Assembly: GCA_946811185.2 (NCBI GenBank)
Contig: OX328112.1
Coordinates: 22,411,558 to 22,475,557, forward strand
DNA: 64,000 bases
Direction of reading: 5' to 3'
Source: Hippopus hippopus
Taxonomy: Eukaryota > Mollusca > Bivalvia > Cardiida > Cardiidae
Made by a program: the position numbers and the translations under genes. Shown here piece by piece: positions 9,787 to 21,339 of the stretch. The notes beneath the pieces were generated by a model, which did no database searches, was not told the DNA's origin, and saw only the letters and a program-made list of their open reading frames with translations. The stretch's first letter is position 1. Each line of letters opens with the position of its first letter.

Positions 9787-9959
9787 CAGTCTTTTTCAAA
9801 ATCCCAGGTTGGAATTCTCTACAAATTGGTCTTAATGATACTTTGCCTGACAATATTTCAGATTTACTGATATAATTCTGATATGGCAAAGAACCCATGG
9901 TTGCTGTTGGCTTGGCTCAATTGTAGTTTAAAACAATTTATCTTTCTTGGTTATCATCA

Positions 9960-10310
9960 AGGTTCAAATTTAACGGTCGCAAACTCGCAAAATGCGAGCT
10001 GAAATGAAAAAATGCGAGTGCCAAATTCTAGCACTCGAAATAATTTGCGAGTGCGCCGGAAAATGGGCAAACCTACCGCTTAAAAATCTGAATTAATCCA
10101 TAAATGCGATCGTTTTTCGTGTAAACTGAATTGTCGTATGCGGTGTAGACTATCCTTTGAGAGTATCACCGACCACGTGACCGGTATTCGTGGAGACGCT
10201 TGCTGCGATATTGTAAATACATGTATCCGATATTTAAAGCGCGTAGATGATTCTGACGTTGTTTATACGTCTGCATTGCCTCGCTGAGAATATGGAGCGG
10301 AAAATATCCA
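9960..10310 (+). other. CpG-rich low-repeat block
   Basis: Denser in CpG than the flanks (GCGAGTGCGCCGG, CACGTGACCGG, GTGGAGACGC). Contains short direct repeats of TTTGCGAGTGC. Open in short frames only. May be the 5' part of the hAT-like remnant that follows. Confidence 0.3.
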
Positions 10311-10445
10311 TTTTTTTCGGCAATAGGCCGGATTCCGTGACATCGCCGGACTATTTATTTAATATAAATTAATGATCAAACAGTTTGTCCAAACAAAGGA
10401 TATTTCTTTGCCATGCAGAATGTGTAGAGTCTGAGCTATAATATT
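10310..10445 (+). other. Possible hAT-type transposase start remnant
   Basis: ATG at about 10293 reads MERKISIFFGNRPDSVTSPD before a stop, followed in another frame by SLPCRMCR. The Phe-Phe-Gly start followed by a Cys-x-x-Cys pair resembles N-termini of hAT-derived zinc-finger proteins. Too short and broken to be sure. Confidence 0.2.
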
Positions 10446-10454
10446 GTATGTGCA

Positions 10455-10668
10455 AACAGAGAAGACCCACTCAACAGTATTTAGACTCTCCCAAATTGAA
10501 AGCGTCTGCATTTGGTACAAAGGAAAGTTAATTCTCTAATAATGTAGAAAACATTGTGGGAAATGGAGAAATTGCTCATTATGAGCAATTTCTCCTTTTG
10601 CCACAATGTTTTCATAAGTTTCTCATTTCAGAGTCGTTAAAACACGGGACTGAGTGGCAATGGGTTAA
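10455..10668 (+). mobile_element. TFB copy
   Basis: Loop altered to GCTCATTATGAGC but both sides changed together, so the palindrome is kept. Right TTAA intact. Confidence 0.85.
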
Positions 10669-11860
10669 AATATTGCTAGTACAAAATTGGTTTTGGCTAG
10701 TAGAAAAAATGGTCACTAGCAAATATTTGCTAGTTGAAAAAAAAGTTAAATTTGACCCCTGATCATATTACAATTTAAGATTGTTGGTACATGTATTGTA
10801 TATGCAAGTTTTATGGATGAAAATGTACAGTTTTAAGTGATAATGATTTGTTAGCTGGGCTGGTTTAGAAGAAAACCTTAAGGTATTGTCATAGTCCTTT
10901 GCTTTGGTCATCTGCGTCATAGTCGTCCAGGGTTTTCCATGACCCCTTGTATCTTGAGTTTGGGCCCCTGAATTTTCTAGATGCACCCCTAAATTTATTT
11001 GTTTGCCTTCTTTTATTCATTTGAAATGGGGTCAAATGACCCCTGCACCAGAATGACCGTGAAAACCCTGGTTGTCTACATCATCTTGCAAAACCCTTGA
11101 CTTTTTATGATGTCTCTATCATTACTGAAGATATTGACACAATTAAGCCCCATTTTCTCTGCAGCATTATCATCATCTCAAAAAGCAACTGGTACCAAGC
11201 ATTGGCATCCACATGCTGTGCTCTTATTTTGATGTTAATAGTAATGCTCAGATGTGTTATATATGTAGCATGAAATGAGGTCTGCACCATTCTTCTTTTG
11301 TGTTCCAAAACTTTACTATTCATGCAATAGATAAAAAATGGTGGTTTTTTTTTCCCACTAATTTTTCTGTAATCTTCTATTCAAGAGACCCTTTGTTAAG
11401 AGTTCATTAGTATTTGTATGAATGGTACATGTACTTGACTAGACCTGCTTATATTGTGTGACATCATCTTGGCATGCCAAAAAGATGTGACTATTTTTGT
11501 TATATCATTATTGATTTCTAATGTAGCTTTACTGATTATATCATTGTTGAATTTCTATATATAGAAATTTGAAAATGAAGAAAAATCAATTACTTGATAC
11601 ATTAAAAAGAATATATTTCAATGAATGCATAGAAATTTGGTAAAAAATCTCATTTTTACATTTTTTTTTTTTGTAATTTATATCTTTTTCCTCTTTATTT
11701 GTTAATTTCTTTATCATTAATGTACAGAATAATTTGAAAAATAATCTTTATGATCAGTGATCTAAACATTAATGTTGAACAAGGTCTGTCCTTTTTTACA
11801 TATGATTTTGTTTTTTTCTTTTACAACATTTTAATGGAGGTGTAAGTATTGTTCATGTGA
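10668..11860. other. Intergenic AT-rich stretch
   Basis: Two nearby GCTAGT-rich segments (10675-10745), paired statements of TGACCCC near 10940 and 11040, then plain AT-rich DNA to 11860. No gene or recognised mobile element. Confidence 0.4.
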
Positions 11861-12240
11861 CATTCCCACAAACCTTTGCAAAACTCTGGAACAAAAGCTA
11901 AACATACCTTAAGATAGTACATTGCCCATTTTCCCTTTACCAGACAACAAAAATTTAGCCTTGTCCAAATTGAAAGCATTTGCAGACAACAACCTCAGTG
12001 TTGCTCAAATGGTGCAATTTTTCTATGATAGGGTAGAAAACATGTGGGAAAAGGAGAAATTGCTGGTTACCAGCATTTTCTCCTTTTCCCACTATGTTTT
12101 CAAAAGGCTTCTTTCTCAGGGTTGTTAAAAGTCGGCATTGTGCGGTAAAGGGTTAAGGAAATACCACTGAAAAGTATTTTTTCATTTCTCTTTCCTTTCT
12201 TATTGATAGTTAGTGTCATCTATTCCCGCCATACTTAATT
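11861..12240 (+). repeat. Dispersed repeat, split by a TFB copy
   Basis: CATGTGACATTCCCACAAAC..GCAAAACTCTGG on the left and GGAAATACCACTGAAAAGTA on the right of the TFB copy match, in order, the uninterrupted repeat at about 59225-59400. Confidence 0.7.
11928..12156 (+). mobile_element. TFB copy inside a dispersed repeat
   Basis: Full length, with TTAA at the right end; the left TTAA has become TTTT. Core intact. Confidence 0.9.
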
Positions 12241-12298
12241 TGATGAATAATCAATTTTAAACTATGGTGAAATTATATAAGTCTGAATAGCCCCCCTT

Positions 12299-12509
12299 CA
12301 ACACTTTAGCACACAATCCCGACTTTTAACGACCTTTGAAAACATTATGGGAAAAGGATAATATGCAGGTAGTCAGCATTTTCTCATTTTCCCAAAATGT
12401 TTCTAGGCTATCAAAGACAACTTCAACAATTTTAGCCACATTTAAGCTGTAGTCTACACTTGCTTTGGTTTGGAAAAGCCTAAAATTTTGTCGTGTGGTA
12501 AAGGGTTAA
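12299..12509 (-). mobile_element. TFB copy
   Basis: Core diverged in the loop; right TTAA present after TCGTGTGGTAAAGGG. Confidence 0.85.
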
Positions 12510-12777
12510 GTTAAGGCTTTATTGAGAAATAAATAAAATAAATAAAAAATAATTGATATTTTTCACTCTAGTAAACAAACTCTCAAACAGTTACACATGA
12601 TAAGTCCTATGAAATACCATATGAGGTTTGTTTTTATATTTTTGTTTCAAGCTTACACTGACTTACAGCCCTATCAAGCAAGTGTGCCTGTATTCTGATG
12701 TTCATATGTATGAAATTTTGCACACATGTCTCTTTGATGAACTTGTTACTATTTTTTTCAAAAAAGGGGTTTTGAAT

Positions 12778-12903
12778 TAACATATGAACCCTTTACCACA
12801 CAACCCTGAGTTTTAACAACCCTGAAAAAGCAAGCTTTTGAAAAGATTGTGGGAAGATTCCTGTACCAGATGACAAAACTTTACTCTTTTCCACATTGAA
12901 AAC
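12778..12903 (-). mobile_element. TFB fragment truncated by a SINE
   Basis: Right-type end CCCTTTACCACACAACCC, first core arm, then left-end words TACCAGATGACAAAACTTTA. Stops at the SINE that begins around 12904. Confidence 0.7.
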
Positions 12904-13131
12904 AGTGGCTCTGTGGTAAAGTGTAGGACTCGTGACCTGGGAGACTCAGGTTCGAGCCCCACTGGATCCACTGGGTTTCTTGTGGGAGTGTCCATGGGCA
13001 AGACACCTCAAAGTCCTAATCTAGTACTGGTGAAACCCAGGAAATACATGAATATGTGAGCTCTCGCCATGATATGACTGAAATAATGTTGAAAGCGGCG
13101 TTAAACACTATCCAGTACGATATTGAAAAGA
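12904..13131 (+). mobile_element. tRNA-derived SINE
   Basis: tRNA-like head with a perfect B box GGTTCGAGCCC at 12949-12959 and an A-box-like TGTGGTAAAGTG. Body has GGTGAAACCCAGG, and the 3' part GAAATAATGTTGAAAGCGGC is followed by GTTAAACAC and GATT repeats. Confidence 0.85.
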
Positions 13132-13441
13132 TTGATTGATTGATTGTATGGTGTTTAACGCCGTTTTCAACATTATTTCAGTTATATCGCGGCGGCCAGT
13201 GCACCTATTCATGCTTTCCTGGAGTTTCTGTTACCAGTACTCCGCACAATATTCTTTCCAAGCCACTGGCTGCTTTCCCACATAACCATTGCAGAAACAA
13301 CGATCAGCAGTGAGAGAGGAATGAATCCTGTCGCAATGACTATCATCAATCCTCGGAAAGACATTGGCTGAGCCGGGGATCGAACTCACGACCCCCTGTT
13401 CTCAAGTCCTGTACGCTACCGACTGAGCTACCGGGGCTCGG
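13132..13441 (-). mobile_element. tRNA-derived SINE, tail-to-tail with the previous one
   Basis: On the minus strand the head carries TAGCTCAGTCGG (13419-13430) and GAGTTCGATCC (13377-13387). A long body follows (GATCATTG-type and CAGTAACAGAAACTCCAGG words), ending in the same GAAATAATGTTGAAAACGGC tail and a GATT run. Confidence 0.9.
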
Positions 13442-13461
13442 CGATATTGAAGAGAGATATA

Positions 13462-13736
13462 TTTGAGCCGTGGTCTGTGAAGAGGGGACTTAATGCATCA
13501 GCAAAAAATATCCCATGGCAACCTGCGCAGTCCATCAGGCTGACTTGGGACAGTATCTTTGCGCTATTTTGTAAATTTTGTGCATGTCCAAGGAACACTC
13601 TTCATCCAGATTCAGTCAATCATTAGACTAAAAGGACTTTATGGATCCTTTATTACCTGTATGTGATGACTAGCTTGGTAAAATGCATCACAGAAATGCA
13701 TTCAGCCCTTATTTGCCCGAGCATAACTCATTTTTA
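13462..13736 (+). mobile_element. FB2 foldback element, full copy
   Basis: Ends TTGAGCC..GTCTGTGAAGAGG and mirrored GCATAACTCA. Internal AACCTGCGCAGTCCATCAGG, and both GATGCAT-type subterminal words are present. FB2 consensus ends are TGAGCCATGCTCTGTGAAAA on both sides, length about 270 bp. Confidence 0.8.
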
Positions 13737-13996
13737 AGAGGTTTATTAAAATACCTGATTGTTGGTAAATAGGTAACCTATTTCGAGACTGTAAATTCTT
13801 GATTTTTCTGAATTGAAAGTATTTGCAGTTAGTGATTCAAATATATCTTGAACAATGTGATCTGTAATTGTATGATGTAACAGGTCAGAAAATGATAATC
13901 ATACAAGCATTATGAAGCAATGAAAATGCTGGTTTTGAACATTCCTTCTTTTCAATTTGTCACGTTTTTAAAGGAAATGACAGGGAGAAAGCTTTA

Positions 13997-14225
13997 TGAA
14001 CTTTTTACATACAACAAATTTTTCGACTTGTCCAAATTAAAAGCATTTGCAGACAATAAATTCAATTTAGCTCAGACAATAGAATTTGTCTTTGAAAGGG
14101 TAAAAAACATTGTGGGAAAAAGAGATGATGCTGGTAACCAGCATTTTCTCTTTTTCCCCACTATGTTTTCGGAAGAATTATTCCTCAGGGTTGTTAAATC
14201 CTGGGATTGTGTGGTAAAGGGCTAA
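13997..14225 (+). mobile_element. TFB copy
   Basis: Full length with good core; right end reads GGTAAAGGGCTAA. Confidence 0.9.
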
Positions 14226-14423
14226 TTAGCTTACGTCTGCATCTCTGTGCTGTGGTTATGACTTGAATCTTGTTTTGGTATGTTTATTTTAGTACTTTAT
14301 TGATAAATACCTATCACAAAATGTTTTTCTCGTTTTATTTATTGTTCCAAAAAATGCATTTATTTCATGTATATATGTACATATTTTATCTTACCTGAGC
14401 ACGGGGTATAAAATCGGGCCAGG

Positions 14424-14690
14424 CCTAGTAGCTCAATGGTTGGTGTATCTGACTCTTGACCTGGTGGTTGTGGGTTCGATACCAAGCTGCAAAAAACTTT
14501 CTTTTCTATGATTTATTGCCGCTTACCTATGATGCATGTGAGAAAGTAGTCAGTGGCTTGGAAAGAAAGTTGTGTCAGGACTGGTGTGAGAAAGTCAGAA
14601 AACACATGGCATAGGTGCACTGGCTGCCATGATATGACCAAAGGGGTTAAAACGGCATTAAAATCCAATTACAGACAGACAAAGAAACAT
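14424..14690 (+). mobile_element. tRNA-derived SINE
   Basis: Head TAGCTCAATGGTTGG (A box) and GGTTCGATACC at 14473-14483 (B box). Body has CATAGGTGCACTGGCTGCCA, and the tail is GGTTAAAACGGCATTAAAA. Confidence 0.85.
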
Positions 14691-15215
14691 AAAAAATAGG
14701 TGATTACTTGCTATCTGTCTATCCACAATTACATAAATGACTTCTCCCCAGAAACTTCTGGATCAAATAATCAATGGATGTTCCTTTATCAAATATGTTT
14801 AAATAGTGCCTCTTGGTCAAAGGTGGCCCCCATATCAGCAAAAGAAGGTGAATTGGTTGACATATAATGATGTGAGCAATATAGGAGCTTTGTGGTCCTC
14901 TTGTTTACTAAGGGAGTGATTTAAGGCCATCAGGGTTCCCTTGGTTACATCAGTTGTCAATTAAGTTGTGAAACTGCATCTACTTTTAACCAGTGCTTAA
15001 TAATGCAGAGATGTATATTAGTACCTTAAACTAACTTTCAAAAACATTGTGAGAAAAGGAGCGACTATTTTTCACCAATAATAGTATTTTTTATGATTTA
15101 AAGAACACATTCTTATATACTTAGAAAGTGCCCCCCTTGCATTTTCTAGGATGATATACAGAATGACTTGTCCATTACTGATGGCCTGTGTAGACGATAG
15201 GGTTCAATTGGAAAA
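14690..15215. other. Intergenic, mostly unrecognised
   Basis: Contains a TGTGGTCCTCTTGTTTAC and GGCCCCCATATCAGC stretch common in invertebrate repeats, but no clear boundaries. Confidence 0.3.
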
Positions 15216-15330
15216 GTTTATCCTGAATGGGTAAAAAACAATCTTGTAAAAAGGAATAATTGCAGCATACCATCATTCTCCTGTATAATTACAATGTTTG
15301 CTACTGCCCTCATCTTCAGGGTTTAGTCGT
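15215..15330 (+). mobile_element. TFB fragment, highly diverged
   Basis: GGGTAAAAAACAATCTTGTA and mirrored TACAATGTTTGCTACTG only. Confidence 0.4.
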
Positions 15331-15436
15331 GGCTTAAAATTTGTAAGCCCAGATTTTATTCATATCCACATACAGTAACACTTTGGAACAGTTTATCTCG
15401 TTTGCATAAACAGGAGATAGATTTTATTAAACTGCC

Positions 15437-15570
15437 TCAAAGTGCCATTTCAACATTATTTCAACTGTATTCGGGATGCCAGTGCACCTATCTGTGCTTT
15501 TCTGGAGTTTCCTTTTCCAACACTTGCACAAAATTCTTTCCAAGGCACTGCTGCTTCCCCACACACACAA
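15437..15570 (-). mobile_element. SINE fragment
   Basis: TTCAACATTATTTCAACTGT, then GCCAGTGCACCTATC and TTTCTGGAGTTTC, the 3' part of the long SINE type, without a tRNA head. Confidence 0.7.
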
Positions 15571-15577
15571 CATCAAA

Positions 15578-16935
15578 TAAAAAGAGGGCCATGATGACCC
15601 TCTATCACTCCACTGGCTAATAAGTAATAATCCCTAAACACCAAACATTACAACATTAACATACGGTAGCCCTAGGATTTATGGTTTGAAGCAAGAAGTT
15701 TTTTAGAATTTTCACTCGATAAGCAATGACCCATGGGATAAGGACAATTCTGGAAGAGGCATACTAGGTGATAACACCCATAAAATATTACATAGATCTA
15801 TAGCTCACGATCAGAAACAAGATGTTCAAAGTTTTCACTATATAAACTAATGTAAAACTTGTAGCTTGTGGTGCAAGGCCACTCAACCTTTTACCAAACA
15901 ATCCCTGGTTTTTACGACCCAGAGGAAGAAGCCTTCTGAAAACATTTTGGGAAAAGGAGAAAATGCTGGTCACCAGCATTTTCTCCTTTTCCCACAATGT
16001 TTTCTACTCTTCTAAAGTCAAGTTTCAATTTTTGAGTCACATTTATTTTGTCGTCTGCAAATGCTTTCAATTTGGACAAGTCTAAAATTTCGTCGTTTGG
16101 TAAAGAGTCAAGACCCAAGGGCTATTATTTGAATATTCTAGGTAGAGGTCTGTAAGATAACTATACATGCAAAATTTGGTAGCCCTAGGTCTTGTGGTTA
16201 GTAACGAGAAGATTTTTAAAGGTTTCACTATATAAGCCCATGTAAAACTTGTGAACCCTGGGGCGGAGCCAAAGTTGCTCCAAGTGCTATAAAAATTTGG
16301 GCCCTCTTGGTAGAGGCCCACTGGATAAACCTACATGCAAAATTTGGTAGCTCTAGGCCTTTTGGCCAGGCACGAGAAGATTTTTTTAAGTTTTCCCTAT
16401 GGAGGCCCATGTAAAACTTGTGACCCTTGCGGCGGGGCAAAATTCTACCCCAGAGCTATGATTTGGGCACACTTGGTATAGGCCTACTAGATAAAGCTAC
16501 ATGCCAAATTTGGGAGCCCTAGGCCTAATGGCTAGGTAGAGGAAGATTTCTAAAGTTTTCACTGTATAAGCCACGTAAAATTTGTGACCCCGGGGCAGGG
16601 CCAATTTTGACCCCAGGGCTATAATTTGAAGAAACTTGGTATAGGTCTATTAGATAAAGATACTTGCCCAATTTGGTAGCCATGGCCTGATGGCTTCAGA
16701 CAAGAAGATTTTCAATATTTTTCAGTTTTGTTGCCATGGCAACCCGAGTTTTTGAAGGAATCAAATTCTTTCAGAAATTCTGAAGAGGACCATGGCAGGA
16801 TCATTTCTGTGAAATTCACCAAAATTGGATGTGTAGGTTCAGAGTAGATGTTTGAAATAAAAGTTAACAAATGGAGGAACGGACGAATGGACGGGCGGAC
16901 TGACACACAGTGCCTTCTGCCAGTGGAGCTCAGGG
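15578..16935 (+). mobile_element. Long element of ~170-bp tandem units, CCACTGGC ends (family I)
   Basis: Starts AGAGGGCCATGATGACCC..CTCCACTGGC and ends with GGACGGGCGGACTGAC and CTGCCAGTGGAGC, so the outer ends are inverted. The interior repeats a unit containing CCCATGTAAAACTTGTGACC, ATAATTTG and GCCAAATTTGGTAGCCCTAG about five times, with a TFB copy inserted at 15883. Confidence 0.85.
15883..16111 (-). mobile_element. TFB copy inside a family I unit, TCAA duplication
   Basis: Exactly 229 bp. TCAA occurs on both sides (15883-15886, 16108-16111) instead of TTAA. Removing it restores the unit order GGCCACTCAAGACCC, comparable to neighbouring units (GGCCAATTTTGACCC). Confidence 0.92.
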
Positions 16936-17039
16936 GCAACATGTCAAACCTGCTATGGGGGAGTTGATAAAGATCCTCATAAGCTGCACCTGGAAAAAAT
17001 TTGCATGAGTAGGAGTATTCCATATTTATGAACAAGTAA

Positions 17040-17756
17040 AAGCTTGATTCAAGTATGACCTTGACCTTGAAACTACCGAAGAGAATAAATCTGAGACACT
17101 ACTCATTAAGTAGAAAAGTTGTTGAAAATTTTATCATTTGACCACCAAGTGTGAACTTGACCTTGAACCGGAACAAGTTTTTAGAATTGTGCGTCTCCTC
17201 ATTAAGGAGAACAGTTGTGAAACTTTATTTGGAAATCCATCCATTTGTGTAGAAGCTACGGCTTTGACAAGGTCTTTTTATATTTTTTTCATTTGACCTT
17301 AAAGTGTGACCTTGCCATTAGACCTAGGTATGATCAAATATGTTAAATGGCCCATCTACTCATGAAGGAGAATAATTGTGTCATTATTTTGAAATCCATC
17401 TGAAATGTAGAATTTATGGCTCAAACATGCTCTATCAATGACAATTTTATCATCTGACCTTTAACTGTGACCTTGGCCTTGGAACTACCTAAACAAATGG
17501 TAAAAATGGCACTTCTACTGGTTAAGGAAAACAGTTGTGCCAAATTATCCTTAAATTCATCAGTAACTGTAGGAGCTGTAGCTTGGACATGCTCTCTGTA
17601 TGACAATTTTATCTTTTAACCTTTAAGTGTGACCTTGACATTGGACCTACCTGAACAAATGTTTCAAATGACACTTCTACTCATAAAAGAGAACAATTTT
17701 GCCAAAGCATTTCGAAATATGGAAGTTCTGGCCAGGACAAATCCAGACGGACGCAT
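17040..17756 (+). repeat. Tandem ~150-bp repeat block
   Basis: About five degenerate units marked by AAGTGTGACCTTGACCTTGG, CATCTACTCATGAAGGAGAA and a GTAGAAGCTACGGCT-like word; ends GGCCAGGACAAATCCAGACG. Non-coding. Confidence 0.85.
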
Positions 17757-17782
17757 ACACACACACACACACACACACACAC
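17757..17782 (+). repeat. (CA)n microsatellite
   Basis: About 13 CA units at the right end of the tandem block that precedes it. Confidence 0.9.
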
Positions 17783-17859
17783 CAGAGCAACACTGTGACA
17801 ACTATGTCTTGCTCAGTGCAAGCCGGCTCAACAATTGTCAGCAGAAAGAAAGGCATAAA

Positions 17860-17975
17860 GCCTGTCTGTTGAAATGATATCAACAATCCTCAGAAAGAAA
17901 TTGGCCAAGCTGGGAATCAAACCAGAGACCACTTGGTTTCAAGCCGTGTATGCTACTGACTCTGCTAACAGGTTT
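17860..17975 (-). mobile_element. SINE head fragment
   Basis: GAAATTGGCCAAGCTGGGAA, then CCAGAGACCACTTGG and TACTGACTCTGCTAAC. On the minus strand this is a decayed tRNA-like head. Confidence 0.6.
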
Positions 17976-17999
17976 GGTATAGAATGTAGATACATGTTC

Positions 18000-18340
18000 A
18001 TGGTCTATAAAACTCGTACGCATTCATAATCAAAATACAGGCTCAGAATTTCAGAAATAAAACATTTTATTGCATTGCAAAATAAAAGTTTACCAACACA
18101 ATATAGAAGTTAAAATCACACATAAATATATGAATAATACCCATCATGTATAGAATGGTGAAATGAATATGGATTTGTTTTATTGTATAAATAATAATTC
18201 TATTTCAAAATACAAGCACATTGACCATATCAAGCCATGAACAACATTTATGTGAAATCCTTGCATGCAAGGGGTCAACTGTAAAGTGATTCTGTGAATA
18301 AAGTAGCTCAAGATTAGAATACAAAAAAAAAAAACATGAA
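18000..18340. other. Intergenic AT-rich, nothing recognised
   Basis: Long AT-rich run with AATAAA words on both strands but no open frame or repeat boundary. Confidence 0.4.
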
Positions 18341-18575
18341 AGGTGCTCTGACAACTGGGATTAAATGCATCTCCATGATGGATTTAACCAAACAAGTCGT
18401 CACATAATTATGGATCCATAAAGTCCATATTTGTCTCACAGCCAAATGAATCATGAAAAAGAATGGTAAGACTAGCAGAAATTTACAAATAGCAAAAGGA
18501 TTGATAAGGCTGACAAGGGTTGATACCTTTTGCAAATGCATTAAACCCCCTTTTCACACAGCATCACTCATACGT
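18340..18575 (-). mobile_element. FB2 copy
   Basis: Has GATTAAATGCATCTCCATGA, GTCACATAATTATGGATCCA and the end CCCTTTTCACACAGCATCAC. Confidence 0.75.
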
Positions 18576-18624
18576 ATTTTATTCTTGGATTAAAACTGGT
18601 CTTCATGTATTTACAAGCTTTAAA

Positions 18625-18705
18625 TACCTGAGCAGCACTTTGGGAAAAGAGGGTTTATTGCAACTCCGTAATGCATTGTACCAAACAAGTTGTTACATGA
18701 TATTG
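18625..18705 (-). mobile_element. FB2 fragment
   Basis: GCAGCACTTTGGGAAAAGAG, then GCATTGTACCAAACAAGTTG, the start of an FB2 copy. Confidence 0.55.
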
Positions 18706-19060
18706 ATTTTTTTTTCACATAATCTCCCTTATTTTCAGTGTAATATACTCACCACAAATTTTCTTATCTTAAATATGTTTGATATCACAACTGTCTGGCG
18801 TCATTTTTGACGTAATTTTATACATACTTCATAAAAGTGAATAGGTTTTATGGATAATACTGCCGGTGCATCTATAGATGGTTTTGCATCTTCTGATCTA
18901 TAATTTGTGAAACATCCTTATGTGATAAAAAGAATCTGACATTCGATGGCCTTTGAGATAAAATTTTACTAAACTCGTCAAGGAAGAATGTTATTCAACT
19001 CCCCAAAGGCTCGCTTAATAAAATTTTATCTAAAACACCAACTCATGTCAGATCCTATAT
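18705..19060. other. Intergenic, nothing recognised
   Basis: No repeat family or coding frame recognised. Confidence 0.4.
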
Positions 19061-19063
19061 ATC

Positions 19064-19290
19064 TTAACCCCTTTCACACAATCTCGACTTTTATTAATCC
19101 TGAAGAAGACGCTTTTGTAAACATTGTGGTAAAAGGAGAAAATGATAGTAACTAGCATTTCCTCCTTTTCCCACACTGTTTTCTACCCTATCAAAGACAG
19201 AAGCCATCATCTGAACTACAATTAATTTGACGTCTGCAACGCTTTCAATTTGGTTGAGTCCAAAATTTTGTTGTTTAGTAAAGAGTTGAA
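19064..19290 (-). mobile_element. TFB copy
   Basis: TTAA at the left and TTGA at the right; core diverged in the loop. Confidence 0.88.
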
Positions 19291-19299
19291 ACCAACTAA

Positions 19300-19395
19300 A
19301 GCATGGTAAACAATGGTCCTTTGACACACTTACATGGATCGATACTTTTTGCAGATGCGTTACCCCTTTTCACAGAGCATGACTCACATACACAT
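19300..19395 (-). mobile_element. FB2 fragment
   Basis: AATGGTCCTTTGACAC, then TTTTTGCAGATGCG and CCTTTTCACAGAGCATGACT. Confidence 0.65.
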
Positions 19396-19499
19396 ATTTG
19401 TAAAGTTTCAGTCTATTCTGCCAATTACACAAGTCCATTTTAATAATCAAACAGTAAAAAGTACATTTAAAGCATTTCCATGTAACAAATAACTTGTTT

Positions 19500-19628
19500 G
19501 AGTGTTAGAAATTTATGAGGGAATGGGAAAATATGCTGATTACCAGCAATTTCTCCTTTACTCATCATTTTTTCAAAAGCCTTTTTGCTCAGGATTTTTA
19601 AAACAATGGAACATTTGTAAAGCACTAA
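19500..19628 (+). mobile_element. TFB right half
   Basis: Begins in the core (GGGAATGGGAAAATATGCTG) and runs to a decayed right end. Confidence 0.65.
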
Positions 19629-19676
19629 GAAAAGTAGTTCTTGCAATTTAATTGTCTAAATTCATCAATTATACAA

Positions 19677-21198
19677 ACAAGAGGATCATTTGCCCTAAAG
19701 GGCTCACCTGAGTAAAGTCATCTCAAGATGATAAAGCTGAAGAGATCCTAGTTTTAATCATGTAAAACACATGAGTGTATGCGGCCTACTTTTTTTTTTT
19801 GACTAAACTGACATATTTTTTAACTTGTCAGAGATATCAATCTGACCAGGTTTCATATGTATAGGACTGAAAATGTGGCTTCTATGGTGCACACATGGCT
19901 TTTCTAAGATTTGGCCCAGTGACCTACTTTTTGACCAGCTTGACCCAATTTCAAAGTTGTCTCAGATATCATCAAAACAAACACTCTTAATTATTTTCAT
20001 GAGTATCAGGCTGAAAATGTAGAAAGCACACAAGGTTTTTCAAAGGTTTTGCCCAGTGACCTACTTTTGTACACGATGTGACCCAGTTTCAAATTTGTCC
20101 AAGATATTATTCAGACAGACACTGTTGCAGTTTCATGAGAATCTTGTTAAAAATGTTGCCTCTAGACTGCAAACAAGGTTTTTCATTGATTATGCATAGT
20201 GACCTACTTTTTGACCCGACATGGACCCAAGTTTTAAGTATTCAAAGATATTGTCAAGAAAAACATTCTGACCAAGTTTCACCAGTATCTGGCTGACAAT
20301 GTGGCCTACAAAGTGCATAAACGGTTTTTCTAAAATTTGGCCCAGTGACCTAGTTTTCAACCTTTACATGACCCATTTTCACACACCAGCGATATCATGA
20401 AGACACATATTCTGACCATGTTTCAGGAGTATTAGACAGATATCATGAAGACACACATTCTGACCAAGTTTCAAGAGTATTAGACTGATTATGTGGCCTT
20501 TAGAGCATATACAAGGTTTTTCTGGGATTTGACCTTGTGACCTAGTTTTTGACTCCATGTGGCTTAATTTCACACTTGCCTGGGACATCATTAAGGAAAC
20601 CATTGTGACTAAGTTTCAAGAGTATGAGGCTGAAAATTTGGCCTCTACAAAGCACACAAGGTTTTTCTACATTTTGGCCCAGTTACCTACTTTTTGACCC
20701 AATATTACTAAATTTCAAACCTGTTCGAGACAGTATGACGACAAACACTCTGACCTAGTTTAATAAGTATCAGGCTGAAGAGGTGGCTCTAGAGTGCACA
20801 CAAGAATATTCTAGGATTTGGCCCAGTGACCTACTTTTTGATCTGAAACGGCCAAATTTCAAACATGTTTGAGATACTATCAAGACAAATATTCTGACCA
20901 TGTTTCATGGGTTATCAGGCTAAAAGTGTTACCTCTAGAGTGCACATAAAATTTTTCTAAGATTTGGCCCAATGACCTACTTTTTGACCTGGCCTGACCA
21001 ATTTTGATCTTGTCTGAGATTTTATCAAGACATACATTCTGACCAAATTTCTTGAGTATCAGGCTGAAAATATGGCCTCTAGAGTGCACACAAGGTGATT
21101 GTTGACGACCGCATGACACAAAAATGAACGAAGGATGACAGACACAGCAAGATCAAATAAGCTCACCTTGAGCACTTCGTGCTTGGATAAGCTAAAAA
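19677..21198 (+). mobile_element. Long element of ~170-bp tandem units, AGCTCACCT ends (family II)
   Basis: Starts CAAGAGGATCATTTGCCC..GGGCTCACCTGAG and ends GCTCACCTTGAGCACTTCGT..AAGCTAA. About eight tandem units carry GGCCCAGTGACCTACTTTTT, GATATCATCAAGACA, ATTCTGACCAAGTTTCATGA and GTGGCCTCTAGAGTGCACAC. No transposase. Confidence 0.88.
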
Positions 21199-21339
21199 TA
21201 TATGAGTGAACATACCTGGATGAACACTTAAACATGTGTGTAAAATGTTGTGAAAAATAGTGAAAATTACTTGAATAATCTGATGAAAGAGTTTTACATC
21301 TAACATGACATTTATGCAGATTTAAGGTTTTATTCTATT

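Noticed and set aside
17040..17756. Coding repeat protein
   Set aside because: The tandem units contain stops in all frames and vary in length by non-multiples of three.
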